Shown: positions 36,462-48,227 of the stretch, piece by piece
Numbering within the stretch: the stretch's first letter is position 1
Layout: each line of letters starts with the position of its first letter
Source of the DNA: Macrostomum hystrix
Lineage: Eukaryota > Platyhelminthes > Macrostomidae
Reading direction: 5' to 3'
DNA length: 64,000 nucleotides
NCBI GenBank assembly: GCA_950097015.1
Contig: CATNEN010000002.1
Location: forward strand, 9,191,501 to 9,255,500
The notes under the pieces: model-generated
Database searches by the model: none
What the model was told of the DNA's origin: nothing
Seen by the model: only the letters and a program-made list of their open reading frames with translations
Program-made: the position numbers and the translations under genes

Positions 36462-39400
36462 ATGCTGTCCCACATTTCCAAGTGCAGCCTTGCTTTTGCT
36501 CGATGCGCTGTCACACGTTCTGCCTCTTCAACTGCCGCTGCCTCTGCCAGCTCTGGCAGCCTTCCAGACTGGAAGGATGGAGTGCGCAAGCAAACAGCCA
36601 AGTCGCAGGCTGTCTACGACCGCGAGAGTCGCTACGGAGCCCACAACTATCATCCACTGCCTGTGGCCCTCTGCAGAGGCAGTGGAGTCTATGTCTACGA
36701 TGTTGATGGCAACCAGTACTTTGACTTCCTGTCCGCCTACAGTGCTGTCAATCAGGTACAGCCATTGTAGTGATTGCAGTGACAGTGATTTACTACCCTT
36801 CCACTTTGTTATATGATAGTTTGTCAGCTGATTACCCCACAGCTTAATGCAACATGTCAGCTGATTACCCCACAGCCTCTGTAACATGTCAGCTGACTAC
36901 CCCACAGCCTCTGTAACATGTCAGCTGACTACCCCACAGCCTCTGTAACATGTCAGCTGATTACCCCACAGCCTCTGTAACATGTCAGCTGATTACCCCA
37001 CAGCCTCTGTAACATGTCAGCTGACTACCCCACAGCCTCTGTAACATGTCAGCTGATTACCCCACAGCCTCTGTAACATGTCAGCTGATTACCCCACAGC
37101 CTCTGTAACATGTCAGCTGATTACCCCACCGCCTCTATAGCATGTCAGCTGATTACTCCCTAACACCCATCCGCAGGGTCATTGCCACCCGAAGATCGTC
37201 GCCGCCCTGCGGGATCAGGCCAGCGTGCTGACGCTGTGCAGCCGCGCCTTCTACAGCTCGCTGCTCGGCGAATACGAAGAGTACGCCACGAAACTGTTCG
37301 GCTATGAAAAGCTGTTGCCAATGAACACCGGCGTTGAGGCCTGCGAGAGCGCCGTGAAATTCGCCCGCCGCTGGGCCTACACAGTCAAGGGTGTGCCGGA
37401 GAACAAGGCCAAGGTGGTCTTCGCCACGAACAACTTCTGGGGCCGCAGCCTCAGCGCCATCTCCTCCTCCACCGATCCGTCCAGCTTTAAGAACTTCGGC
37501 CCCTTCATGCCGGGCTTCGAGATAATCCCCTATGATGACCTGCAGGTGCGTCTCCGTGATGACTAGTTTCTCAGGTTTATCCACAATTCTAGATCCAGTA
37601 GCCCATGGATAATTTATCCACAATTCTAGATCCAGTAGCCCATGGACAATTTATCCTAAATACTAGATCCAGTAGCCCTCGGACAATTTATCCTAAATAC
37701 TAGATCCAGTAGCCCATGGACAATTTATCCTAAATACTAGATCCAGTAGCCCATGGACAATTTATCCTAAATACTAGGTCCAGTAGCCCATGGACAATTT
37801 ATCCTAAATACTAGATCCAGTAGCCCATGGACAATTTATCCTAAATACTAGATCCAGTAGCCCATGGACAATTTATCCTAAATACTAGATCCAGTAGCCC
37901 ATGGTTAGATTATCCAACATCCTAGGTCCAGTAGCCCATGGACAATTTATCTTAAATACTAGATCCAGTAGCCCATGGTTAGATTATCCAACATTCTAGG
38001 TCCAGTGGCCCTCGGACAATTTATCTTAAATACTAGATCCAGTAGCCCATGGTTAGATTATCCAACATCCTAGGTCCAGTGGCCCTCGGACAATTTATCT
38101 TAAATACTAGATCCAATAGTCTATTCATATTCTATCCATATTCTATATCCAGTAGCCCATCTACATAAAAAATCCCATATTCCATTAACTGTTTATCCCA
38201 TCGAATTGCCCTGTGTTGCCGCCTGCATCGTCACCCAATCCGCGCCCGCAGGCTCTGGAGAGCGCCCTGCAGGACCCGAACGTGGCAGCCTTCATGGTGG
38301 AGCCAATCCAGGGTGAGGCGGGTGTCGTTGTGCCCAAGGAGGGCTACCTGCGCGGTGCCCGCGACCTGTGCACCCGGCACCGGGCTCTGCTCATCTGTGA
38401 CGAGGTGCAGACTGGACTGGCCCGCACCGGCCGGCGGCTGTGCGTGGATCACGAACACGTGAGCGGCCTGCCTCTAGCTAACCTTATCGCAATCAGAATC
38501 ATATTTGGAGTCTGCGTTAAAAATACTATTAGCTATCACTTTACAATCATTACTTCAAGACTATTTATGAATCCTATTTTTCCTTTCAAATCCTAAATCG
38601 TTAGTTTCTAAAAAATCGTTACTTTTCTTAATAGGAGCAAAAACCTAACACCTATAGTTAGTTAAGAATTACTTGAAATCGTTACTTTTCATGTGAAGCT
38701 CCCCTTAAAATATTTTTCTAGGAAGCAAAAATCTAAATTGTTACATGAAATGGGGCTGAGAATTGCTACTTTGAAATTCCCATATGCTAATTTTTTTCTT
38801 AGGATTCTTAAAATCGTTAATTTTTGTAAGAAGAAAAAACGCAGCTCGAAATTTTCACATACTAATAGCCCCAAATCGCTACTTAAAAATGTGCCTGAAC
38901 TCGTTACTTTTCCTAGAAGCTCAAAATCGTTACTCTTACTTGAACTACTCAACACCACCAGGTCCGCCCAGACCTGGTGTGCCTAGGCAAGGCCTTGTCC
39001 GGCGGCCTCTACCCGGTCTCCGCGCTGCTCGGCGATGACGAAGTCATCCTGACTGTGGGCCCCGGCGAGCACGGCTCAACCTACGGCGGCAACCCCATGG
39101 CCTGCCGGGTCGGGATGGCCGCCCTCCGCGTCCTGGAGGAGGAGGGCCTCGCCGAGAACGCTGACCGACTAGGCAAGCTGCTCAGGGCTGAGCTGTCCCG
39201 CCTGACCAGCCGAGTCATCAAGACTGTGCGCGGCAAGGGATTGCTGAATGCCATCGTCATCAGCAGCGGTGAGCCTTTGGGTCTGATATCAATTCAAGAG
39301 GCTTTAATCCATGTTGTAATCCCTAATCCCACTTTATGACACTAATCTCATTCGAATCCGCTAAAGATACTTTAATCCCTAGCCATGATTACAAAGCAAG

Positions 39401-41987
39401 ACATTTTAATCCCCACCTTAATCCTAAAACGAAAATACTTTGATCTCGCTTGTACTAATCCTGCATCAATACTTTTGTCTATGGTCCTGATCCCACACCA
39501 ATACTTTTGTCTATGGTCCTGATCCCACACCAATACTTTTGTCTATGGTCCTGATCCCACACCAATACTTTTGTCTATGGTCCTGATCCCACACCAATAC
39601 TTTTGTCTATGGTCCTGATCCCACACCAATACTTTTGTCTATGGTCCTGATCCCTCACTAAGACACGTTAGTCCCTTGCCCTAATCCCTCACTAAGACAC
39701 GTTAGTCCCTAGCCCTAATCCCACACTGAGACACGTTAATCCCTAGCCCTAATCCCACACTGAGACACATTAATCCCTAGCCCTAATCCCACACTGAGAC
39801 ACGTTAATCCCTTGCCCTAATCCCACACTAAGACTCTTTAATCCTTGCGCTAATCCCACACTGAGACACGTGATCCTTGCCCCAAACCCACACTAAGACA
39901 CGTTAATCCCTTGCCCTGATCCCACACTAAGACTCGTTTATCCCTTGCCCTAATCCCACACTGAGACACGTTAATCCTTGCCCTAATCCCACACTAGGAC
40001 ATTTTAATCCCTTGCCCTAATCCCACACTAAGACTCTTTAATCCTTGCCCTAATCCCACACTGAGACACGTTAATCCTTGCTCTAATCCCGCACTGAGAC
40101 ACGTTAGTCCCTAGCCCTAATCCTACTCTGAGACACGTTAATCCCTTGCCCTAATCCCACATTAAGACACTTTATTCCCTTACCATAATCCCAAGCTAGG
40201 ACATTTTAATCGCTAGCCCTAATCTTGCACTTAGACACGTTAATCCCTAGCTTTGATCCCTCAAAAAACACTTTAAGACTTAAGGACTTTAGGGCTTTTC
40301 TATCCCCAGTCCTAATCCCATACTGTGAAATTTTAATCCTTAGCCCAATATCTCAGTCCTAGACACGTGAATAAATATGGTCATGGATTCAGAAAAGCCT
40401 TCGGAATAGTTTAATTTATGAAACGTGACGTTAGTATTTCTTCAGTGCCAATATGACGAAACCTATTTGACGAAATCATTTCCGTCCTCAGAGCTACGAA
40501 AAATCGATTACGCAATGAGCTTCAAAGCTTCTGTGAGAGAGCGGGCAGTACTCAATTAGAAAAATGGAATTAGCACGACCATGAGCTGCCTTGAACCGGA
40601 TTGATTTCTGTGGCCCAGGCTGAGTTCGTGTTCTCAAACCCCACCCCAGCCCGCTAAGTTGCAAAACAGCTGCTGGGTCGGTTCTGTCGTGCGCTCAAGA
40701 AGATCTCAAAGTTGACTTGGGTTAGGGGCGGTTGAAAACTTGTGCTCAAACACCCGACATTCTCAGTTTGAGCTTGGCGTGCTCTGCTAGCACGAGCTCA
40801 TTGTTCTCTAGCCAGGAAGAATATTATCGATTAGTTTGGGTGAGAGGAATGGACCTTGTGCGCCAAGAATTCGCTGTTGGCCCTGCTGAATTTGAGTGAT
40901 CATTGTACCGCTACATTGCTAGCTATGAGCTGGATTTATGACCGAGAGACTCAATGGCCGACTGATTCAAATATATACAAATCACCCAATGAACAATTAA
41001 CCTAACTATTAAATAACCTAATCACTCAATAGCCTAATGGCCAAATCTCACCAATGACCAAACCACCCAATGACTAAATCATCCAATGACCAAATAATAG
41101 AATGACGAAAAACACAATGACCAAATCTCACCAATGACAAAATAACCAAATAGCCAAATCACTAAATGACCAAACCAGCCAATGACCAACCACCCAATGA
41201 CCAAACCACCCAATGACCAAACCACCCAAGGACCCAACCATCCAATGACCAAACCAGCCAATGACCAAACCAGCCAATGACCAAACCATTCAATGACCAA
41301 ACCAGCCAATGACCAAACCAGCCAATGACCAAACCAGCCAATGACCAAACCAGCCAATGACCAAACCAGCCAATGACCCAACCATCCAATGACCAAACCA
41401 GCCAATGACCAAACCAGCCAATGACCAAACCATCCAATGACCAAACCAGCCAATGACCAAACCAGCCAATGACCAAACCAGCCAATGACCAAACCATCCA
41501 ATGACCAAACCAGCCAATGAACAAACCAGCCAATGACCAAACCATCCAATGACCAAACCAGCCAATGACCAAACCACCCTATGACCTAACCAGCCAATGA
41601 CCAAACCAGCCAATGAACAAACCAGCCAATGACCAAACCATCCAATGACCAAACCACCCTATGACCTAACCAGCCAATGACCAAACCAGCCAATGAACAA
41701 ACCAGCCAATGACCAAACCATCCAATGACCAAACCAGCCAATGACCAAACCACCCTATGACCTAACCAGCCAATGACACAACCAGTCAAAAACCGAAGCT
41801 CTCATTGACCGCACACGCAGAGTTTGACGCCTGGGATGTGTGCCTGAAGCTGGCCGAGCAGGGCCTGCTGGCCAAGCCCACCCACGGTGACATCATCCGG
41901 CTGGCGCCGCCGCTGGTGATCACGGAGCCGCAGATGGAGAAGTGCGTGGAGATTATCTCCAATGTAGTTAATGGCCTGGCCAAGTGA
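36462..41987 (+). CDS. OAT: Ornithine aminotransferase, mitochondrial
   Basis: Exons 36462-36755, 37177-37545, 38252-38458, 38962-39268, 41821-41987; all phases agree, giving 447 residues (human 439). Residues 1 to about 35 form a basic, Ser/Ala-rich mitochondrial presequence. The class-III aminotransferase fold is nearly continuous with the vertebrate enzyme: [88 protein letters not shown] (Asp at about 271 binding the PLP ring nitrogen), [14 protein letters not shown] (Lys at about 300 forming the Schiff base), [23 protein letters not shown] and [16 protein letters not shown]. It converts ornithine and 2-oxoglutarate to glutamate-5-semialdehyde and glutamate in the matrix. Three of four introns (1, 2 and 4) hold minisatellites. 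Confidence 0.97.
36825..37165 (+). repeat. 32-bp repeat in OAT intron 1
   Basis: About ten units of CAGCTGATTACCCCACAGCC then TCTGTAACATGT, with CTGACTA variants. Each carries a branch-point-like CTGAT/CTGAC followed by CCCCACAG, resembling a 3' splice site. The last unit runs into the true acceptor (CATCCGCAG, ending 37176). Confidence 0.93.
37565..38165 (+). repeat. 37-bp repeat in OAT intron 2
   Basis: About 15 units containing GCCCATGGACAATTTATCCT and AAATACTAGATCCAGTA. Variants include GGTTAGATTATCCAACAT and CCCTCGGACAATTTATC. The array occupies most of the intron between OAT exons 2 and 3. Confidence 0.93.
38459..38961 (+). other. OAT intron 3, no regular array
   Basis: AT-rich intron with scattered AATCGTTACTTTTC-like words (around 38625-38640, 38678-38690 and 38900-38935), perhaps a decayed repeat. 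No other feature. Confidence 0.5.
39470..39655 (+). repeat. 32-bp repeat in OAT intron 4
   Basis: About six near-identical units of TCCCACACCAATACTTTTGT plus CTATGGTCCTGA, changing abruptly at about 39650 into the neighbouring 34-bp family. Confidence 0.93.
39656..40340 (+). repeat. 34-bp degenerate repeat in OAT intron 4
   Basis: Units with CACACTGAGACACGTTAATC and CCTAGCCCTAATCC at about 34-bp spacing, increasingly diverged toward 40340. Many units include the telomere-like word CCCTAATCCC, but there is no true telomeric run. Confidence 0.85.
41030..41795 (+). repeat. 16-bp repeat in OAT intron 4
   Basis: About 45 units of ACCAAACCAGCCAATG, with CATCCAATG, CACCCAATG and CACCCTATGACCTA variants. 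The 3' part shows a larger repeat of several units around 41540-41780. It ends about 30 bases before the last OAT exon (41821). Confidence 0.95.
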
Positions 41988-42784
41988 TTGATTGACAGCT
42001 CGGTGACTTTGATCTGACTAGAATCTTTGGAAAAAACTTCAATAATGTGTCCCTTCAATAGTTATTTATTCTAGTTGCCTTTTCATTAGCCTACTGGTAG
42101 TAGAGCAGTCAACATTTTACACTGAGGAATGTTAATTTTTAGCAATTTTTAGCAATTTTTACAGAAATTTATAATGCAGATAATTACGGGTGAGTCATAG
42201 AAATGTGCAATTTACGCACGAATGTTGTTTCAGAGACCGTTATGAAATATACTGACTGTACAAAAAGGACAAAGCTATTTCAGTCTAATGCTTTCCAAGA
42301 AAAAAAGCGCTAAAATCTCTGTGTAAAAATACGTTTTCCGTGCAGAATTTTTGTTTACTCAAATTCAGCTTTCTCTTATCCCATTGAAAGGTGTTTGAGC
42401 CATAGACTGTTCGCGGTTGCGGTTCCATATTTTCCATATTAGCATGTTCTATTATTGTACCCAGGCCAGAGTTTTTTGATGAAATAAGCAAAATAAACTT
42501 GCAAGATGATGACCTGGTGATTGAATTTTAGTGATTTGGCCATTGATGACTGAATACCTCACACTTGTTTCTGCGTTTGTTTTTTGCCTGTGTCAGTCTT
42601 TGAGATCTGGCACATGTACGGGCTGCATATTCACGACTCCATAAGGACAGCAAGTGGCTGTCTGTCTGGTTAGTTAAATGTATTTATTTCTCTCATATTA
42701 ATTAATTGCTTCAAACGTTGCTGAAGCATCTCTGGGCCCTTCTGCCGTAGAGCCCTCGAGTCTTCTGAGTTGCGGTGGAGCAGC
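41988..42784 (+). other. 3' flank of OAT
   Basis: Probable OAT 3' UTR and flank. AATAAA at about 42492-42497 is a candidate polyadenylation signal. Nothing else seen. Confidence 0.4.
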
Positions 42785-43190
42785 ACTGAGTTAGTGAGTG
42801 AGTGAATGAGTGAGTGAGTGAGTGAGTGAGTGAGTGAGTGAATGAGTGAGTGAATGAGTGAGTGAATGAGTGAGTGAGTGAGTGAGTGAATGAGTGAGTG
42901 AGTGAGTGAGTGAGGGAGTGAGTTAGGGAGTGAGTGAGTGAGTGAGGGAGTGAGTGAGTGAATGAGTGAGTGAGTGAGTGAGTGAATGAGTGAGTGAGTG
43001 AGTGAGTGAATGAGTGAGGGAGTGAGTTAGTGAGTGAGGGAGTGAGTGAGTGAGGGAGTGAGTGAGTGAATGAGTGAGTGAGTGAGTGAGTGAGTGAATG
43101 AGTGAGTGAGTGAGTGAGTGAGTGAGTGAATGAGTGAGTGAGTGAGTGAGTGAGTGAGTGAATGAGTGAGTGAGTGAATAAGTGAGTGAG
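42785..43190. repeat. GAGT tetranucleotide microsatellite
   Basis: About 400 bases of (GAGT)n interrupted at fairly regular spacing by GAAT, GAGG and TTAG changes, so a second-order pattern is superimposed on the 4-bp repeat. Confidence 0.95.
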
Positions 43191-43429
43191 TTTCATCAGA
43201 TAGAGCGGAAGATTTTAGCCTGTGTTACTGAATTTTATGACGATTGGTTGAATATTTTAGGAGATGCAGAAAAGATTATGGTATTTGAAATGCCCCGACC
43301 AAAGTAGAAATATGGTCTTTCTACTTTTTACCCGGCCAGAACAAAAGCAAACAAATGTCCCGATTTCGTCTGGGAAACAGCTCTAACTGGCGTGGGAGAA
43401 ATTTAGAACTGCAACACCAAAACTCACAG

Positions 43430-45490
43430 AGTCAGGGAAGAGTCACAGAGTCAGGGAGTGTGAAAGGATCAGAGGTGACAGAGACTCACGGAGTGTGACA
43501 GAGACTCACGGAGTGTGACAGAGACTCACGGAGTGTTACAGAGACTCACGGAGTGTGACAGAGACTCACGGAGTGTGACAGAGAGTCAGGGAGTGTGACC
43601 AAGAGTCAGGGAGTGTGACAGAGAGTCAGGGAATGTGACAGAGAGTCAGGGAGCGTGACAAAGAGTCAGGAAATGTGACAGAGAGTCATAGAGTGTGACG
43701 AAGAGTCAGGGAATGTGACAAAGAGTCAGAGAGTGTGACAAAGAGTCAAAGAGTGTGACGAAGAGTCAGGGAGTGTGACAAAGAGTCAGAGAGTGTGACA
43801 AAGAGTCAGGGAATGTGACAGAGAGTCAGGGAGTGTGACAGAGTCATGGAGAGTGACAGAGTGTCAGGGAGTGTGACAAAGAGTCAGAGAGTGTGACAAA
43901 GAGTCAGGGAATGTGACAGAGTCAGGGAATGTGACAGAGAGTCTGAGTGTCAGGGAGTGTGACAGAGAGTCAGGGAGTGTGACAGAGAGTCAGGGAGTGT
44001 GACAGAGAGTCAGGGAGTGTGACAAAGAGTCAGAGAGTGTGACAAAGAGTCAGGGAATGTGACAGAGTCAGGGAGTGTGACAAAGAGTCAGGGAATGTGA
44101 CAAAGAGTCAGAGAGTGTGACAAAGAGTCAGGGAATGTGACAGAGAGTCAGGGAGTGTGACAGAGAGTCAGGGAGTGTGACAGAGAGTCAGGGAGTGTGG
44201 CAAAGAGTCAGGGAATGTGACAGAGAGTCTGAGTGTCAGGGAGTGTGACAGAGAGTCAGGGAGTGTGACAGAGAGTCAGGGAGTGTGGCAAAGAGTCAGG
44301 GAATGTGACAGAGAGTCTGAGTGTCAGGGAGTGTGACAGAGAGTCAGGGAGTGTGACAGAGAGTCAGGGAGTGTGACAGAGAGTCAGGGAGTGTGACAGA
44401 GAGTCAGGGAGTGTGACAGAGAGTCAGGGAGTGTGACAAAGAGTCAGGGAATGTGACAGAGAGTCAGGGAGTGTGACAAAGAGTCAGAGAGTGTGACAAA
44501 GAGTCAGGGAATGTGACAGAGTCAGGGAGTGTGACAAAGAGTCAGGGAATGTGACAGAGTCAGGGAGTGTGACAAAGAGTCAGGGAATGTGACAGAGAGT
44601 CTGAGAGTCAAGGAGTGTGACAGAGAGTCAGGGAGTGTGACAAAGAGTCAGAGAGTGTGACAAAGAGTCAGGGAGTGTGACAAAGAGTCAGGGAATGTGA
44701 CAGAGTCATGGAGAGTGGCAAAGAGTCAGGGAGTGTGACAAAGAGTCAGGGAATGTGACAGAGTCAGGGAGTGTGACAAAGAGTCAGGGAATGTGACAGA
44801 GAGTCTGAGAGTCAAGGAGTGTGACAGAGAGTCAGGGAGTGTGACAAAGAGTCAGAGAGTGTGACAAAGAGTCAGGGAGTGTGACAGAGAGTCAGGGAAT
44901 GTGACAGAGTCAGAGAGTGACAGAGAGTCAGGGAGTGTGACAGAGAGTCAGGGAGTGTGACAAAGAGTCAGGGAATGTGACAGAGAGTCAGGGATCAGTG
45001 TGACAAAGAGTCAGGGAGTGTGACAGAGAGTCAGGGATCAGTGTGATAAAGAGTCAGGGAGTGTGACAGTGAGTCAGGGAGTGTGGCAAAGAGTTAGGGA
45101 GTCTGACAAAGAGTCAGGGAGTGTGACAGAGAGTCAGAGAGTGTGACCAAGAGTCAGGGAATGTGACAGAGAGTCAGAGAGTGTGACCAAGAGTCAGGGA
45201 GTGTGACAGAGAGTCAGGGAGTGTGACAAAGAGTCAGGGAATGTGACAGAGAGTCAGAGAGTGACAGAGAGTCAGGGAGTGGGACAGAGAGTCAGAGAGT
45301 GTGACCAAGAGTCAGGGAGTGTGACAGAGAGTCAGGGAGCGTGACAAAGAGTCAGGGAATGTGACAGAGAGTCATAGAGTGTGACAGAGAGTCAGGGAGT
45401 GTGACAGAGAGTCAGGGAGTATGACAGAGAGTCAGGGAGTGTGACAAAGAGTCAGGGAGTGTGACAGAGAGTCAGGGATGGTGACAGAGA
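43430..45490. repeat. 20-bp purine-rich minisatellite, about 2 kb
   Basis: The unit is GTGACAGAGAGTCAGGGAGT (20 bp). Variants have ACAAAGAG, GGGAAT, AGAGAGT, CATAGAGT and shortened or extended units (for example GATCAGTGTGAC). It opens with units carrying CTCACGGAGT. Variant blocks recur, as at about 44200-44330. The plus strand is almost free of cytosine apart from one or two per unit. Confidence 0.95.
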
Positions 45491-46500
45491 GTCACGAAAG
45501 TGTCAAAGAAGAGAGTCAAAGAACAGCAGGAGGGTCAAGTCGCGCTGTCTCTCGCAGTTTTAAGAACTTGCAAACGCAGGCAGCTTGTGTTGTGTCTGCG
45601 GCACAAGTACTTATCACTGACTCGGAGTGCTAGGTCAAGCAGCCCAACCAGCTAGTAGTTTCAAAAGCTTACCGGGTCGAAGCTCAGGCAGTCTGCTTGC
45701 AGCGCGGGTAGGTCCCGGGAGATCGCAGGCTGCTCACGCAGGGTGCCGGCAATTTATCCCAATTTCCCCCAAAGCGGGCAGGCGGGGCAGAGTTTTCACC
45801 TGCCGCTCGGGTGCCGCAATTTCTTTCCCAAAACCGGGGATCATTTCTCAACTGTTTCCGAGCGCATGCAGCAACTGCTTAGATCGAATCCCTGCAGCTC
45901 CGCATTTTCCCCAACAACACCCGAAACTGCAAACAGGTCGGTGTGACCGCGGGCCGCCAACCCCAGAGCTGCCCTGCTCGGCAGAGCCCGTCAGGTCGGA
46001 AGGGCGGGGTTGCTGTCCCGTTTCTGGGCCGCACTGAGCACAGCAATTGCCACCTGGCCACAGTGTGCCGGCAATCGGGAAAATTCAAGAAAATTTCAAC
46101 TGTTTGAGCGCAGGAGACAGATTTGAGGACAGGCTATTCCTTGAGCAGGCGAGCAGCTGCAATTCTTTGTGCCACTTGTCTCATCTCTAATCCAGCGACG
46201 GCAATCTTTTCTTTAATTTATTTGCTTCGGAAAATTTTCTAATGCGCCGGCGCCACTACTTGAGCACAGCAGCCTCCCAATCACTTCTGCTTCTTTGGAG
46301 CACATCTTGGCCAGAAGCAGTCGAACTGGGCCATCATCTGTCGAAAATTCGAAAAGTCTAATTTCAACGTTACAAGAAAATTTCGCGGACGCATTCTAAA
46401 GAAGCCAAGAAACTCCCTGGCGGTGTCACCTTTGTAAAAGCATGGAAGCTTTTGTATGAGGCAAAATGTTCTCCAGAACGATCTGTAGGCAAGACGCCAC
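45491..46500. other. Intergenic, GC-rich centre, no gene seen
   Basis: About 1 kb. The open frames at 45627-46088 on both strands show no motif I recognise. No RNA gene seen. Confidence 0.4.
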
Positions 46501-46504
46501 ATTG

Positions 46505-46790
46505 AAATGTTCAACTGCCTGACGATGAGAAAGGCACACAGATGTACACCTGTGTGAGTGTGGGCCTGCGTACAGCATCTGTGTGAGTGTGTGCCTGCGT
46601 ACAGCATCTGTGTGAGTGTGGGCCTGCGTACAGCATCTGTGTGAGTGTGTGCCTGCGTACAGCATCTGTGTGAGTGTGTGCCTGTGTACAGCATCTGTGT
46701 GAGTGTGTGCTCAGGAGTCAGCGAAATGGTCAGATTTGCCACCTCGCTGGAAAATAATGTGCCATTGCCCACAGCCCTCCTGCTATTATT
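46505..46790 (+). repeat. SINE-A copy, 5'-truncated, with internal expansion
   Basis: CTGACGATGAGAAAGGCACA, the GTGAGTGTGTGCCTGCGTAC block and GTCAGCGAAATGGTCAGA, CACCTCGCTGG, TGTGCCATTGCCCACAG match the 3' half of the SINE at 3725-4072. The GTGTGCCTGCGTACAGCATC segment is present about five times at 29-bp spacing (46545-46700), where the other copies have it once or twice. Confidence 0.75.
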
Positions 46791-47569
46791 ACAATTATTT
46801 TTAAGAAAGACGGTCTGCTAAACTAACATTTTGGTCCGCGACTCAGTAGTCTCATTGTTAAAATCTCAAAATCTCACCCATCGATTCGTGGAAATCGCGT
46901 GCCATCAACCAAGTAATCAAATAAAGAAGCAAAGAACAAAGACGCGATTTTCAGTAATTTTCAATTCACCATTAAAACTGATAAAAAGTGAAGTCGATCA
47001 GATAATGATGGAGCTAGTCTGTGACCTGTGACGGCTAATGGGTAATGCAATGTGGGGATTTCAAGTCTGGGACCAGACACCGGAGCGAAAGTTAAACAAA
47101 ATCGACTGCAGAAATCAATCAATCAGGGAGGCCGAAATTGAAACAGGACTAATGCACAGCTTGGCACATTGCTAATTGTTCGCTAAATTTGATCCGACTG
47201 CTCTCAGAAAAAATATCTACTTGCATAGAATAAAATGATGAGCACAGATTATATAAAGTTAGCTTGTTGCGATCCGTTGAAGTATTTGTTTGGTCCTAAA
47301 ATATGAGCAATCAATAAATAATAATATGATAAAAAGCAGAAACTACAAACTAAAGACAATCATCAGACCTTGGAAACTGAGGAAACACAAATACCTGAAC
47401 AGGGCGGACTACAAAACACCATTTGCCCACTGGAAGCATTGTTTGTTGAAGTTATGGATGGCTGCATGATCCTATTGCAAAACAATGGTATAGCAGAAAT
47501 ACAAGATAAACAAAGTAGAATAACAGTGCGTGTCACCGTGAGCTGGTTGTGACTGAGCAGACTCGAAAT
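46791..47569. other. Intergenic, no gene seen
   Basis: About 780 AT-rich bases. A 60-codon frame at 47370-47552 without recognised motif is probably chance. Confidence 0.4.
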
Positions 47570-48020
47570 CTAATGCTAAATGATGGTAGACTCGAAATCT
47601 TATATTATGGGATGGTAGACTCGAAATCGCAATCTCAGGGAGAGTAGACTCAAAATCTCACCCTCAGGGAGACTCAAAATCTCAACCTCAGGGAGACTCA
47701 AAATCTCAACCTCAGGGAGACTCAAAATCTCACCCTCAGGGAGAGTAGACTCAAAATCTCAATCTCAGGGAGAGTAGACTTAAAATCTCAACCTCAGAGA
47801 GAGTAGACTCAAAATCTCACCCTCAGGGAGACTCAAAATCTCACTCTCAGGGAGACTCAAAATCTCACTCTCAGGGATAGAAGACTTAAAATTCTCAAAC
47901 TCAAGACAGAAGACTAAAAATCTCAACCAAAAGCTTGAAGACTCAAAGTCTCACCCGTAGGTATATTGGACTCAAAATCTGAACCTCCAGTATGGAATAC
48001 ACAAAATCTCACCCCCGGGC
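47570..48020. repeat. 24-29 bp repeat downstream of PDIA5
   Basis: Units of AGACTCAAAATCTCAACCTC plus AGGG (24 bp), with 29-bp forms containing GAGAGTAG; both ends are more diverged. It stops about 200 bases from the PDIA5 stop codon. Confidence 0.88.
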
Positions 48021-48227
48021 TTTGGCCTCTAATTTTGGGTGATTGCGGGTGGACCCAGTCAGTCAGCAACACTAGTCAAGGTGCTTGTGGCCAGGAGAAA
48101 AAAACAAAGGAAATTGCTTTGGCTAAGAAACAATTCAACTAAAAATATACAGATCCTGCAGTCAGCAACTGCTGTGGAAGCTAACAGAAATTTAATCTCG
48201 GTCAGACACAGATGACGAACGATGGAA

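Noticed and set aside
39656-40340. Degenerate telomere tract (CCCTAATCCC words)
   Set aside because: The words are part of a 34-bp unit, not tandem hexamers, so the likeness is probably chance.
42711-43196. Minus-strand THSLTHS repeat frame
   Set aside because: Translation of the GAGT microsatellite.
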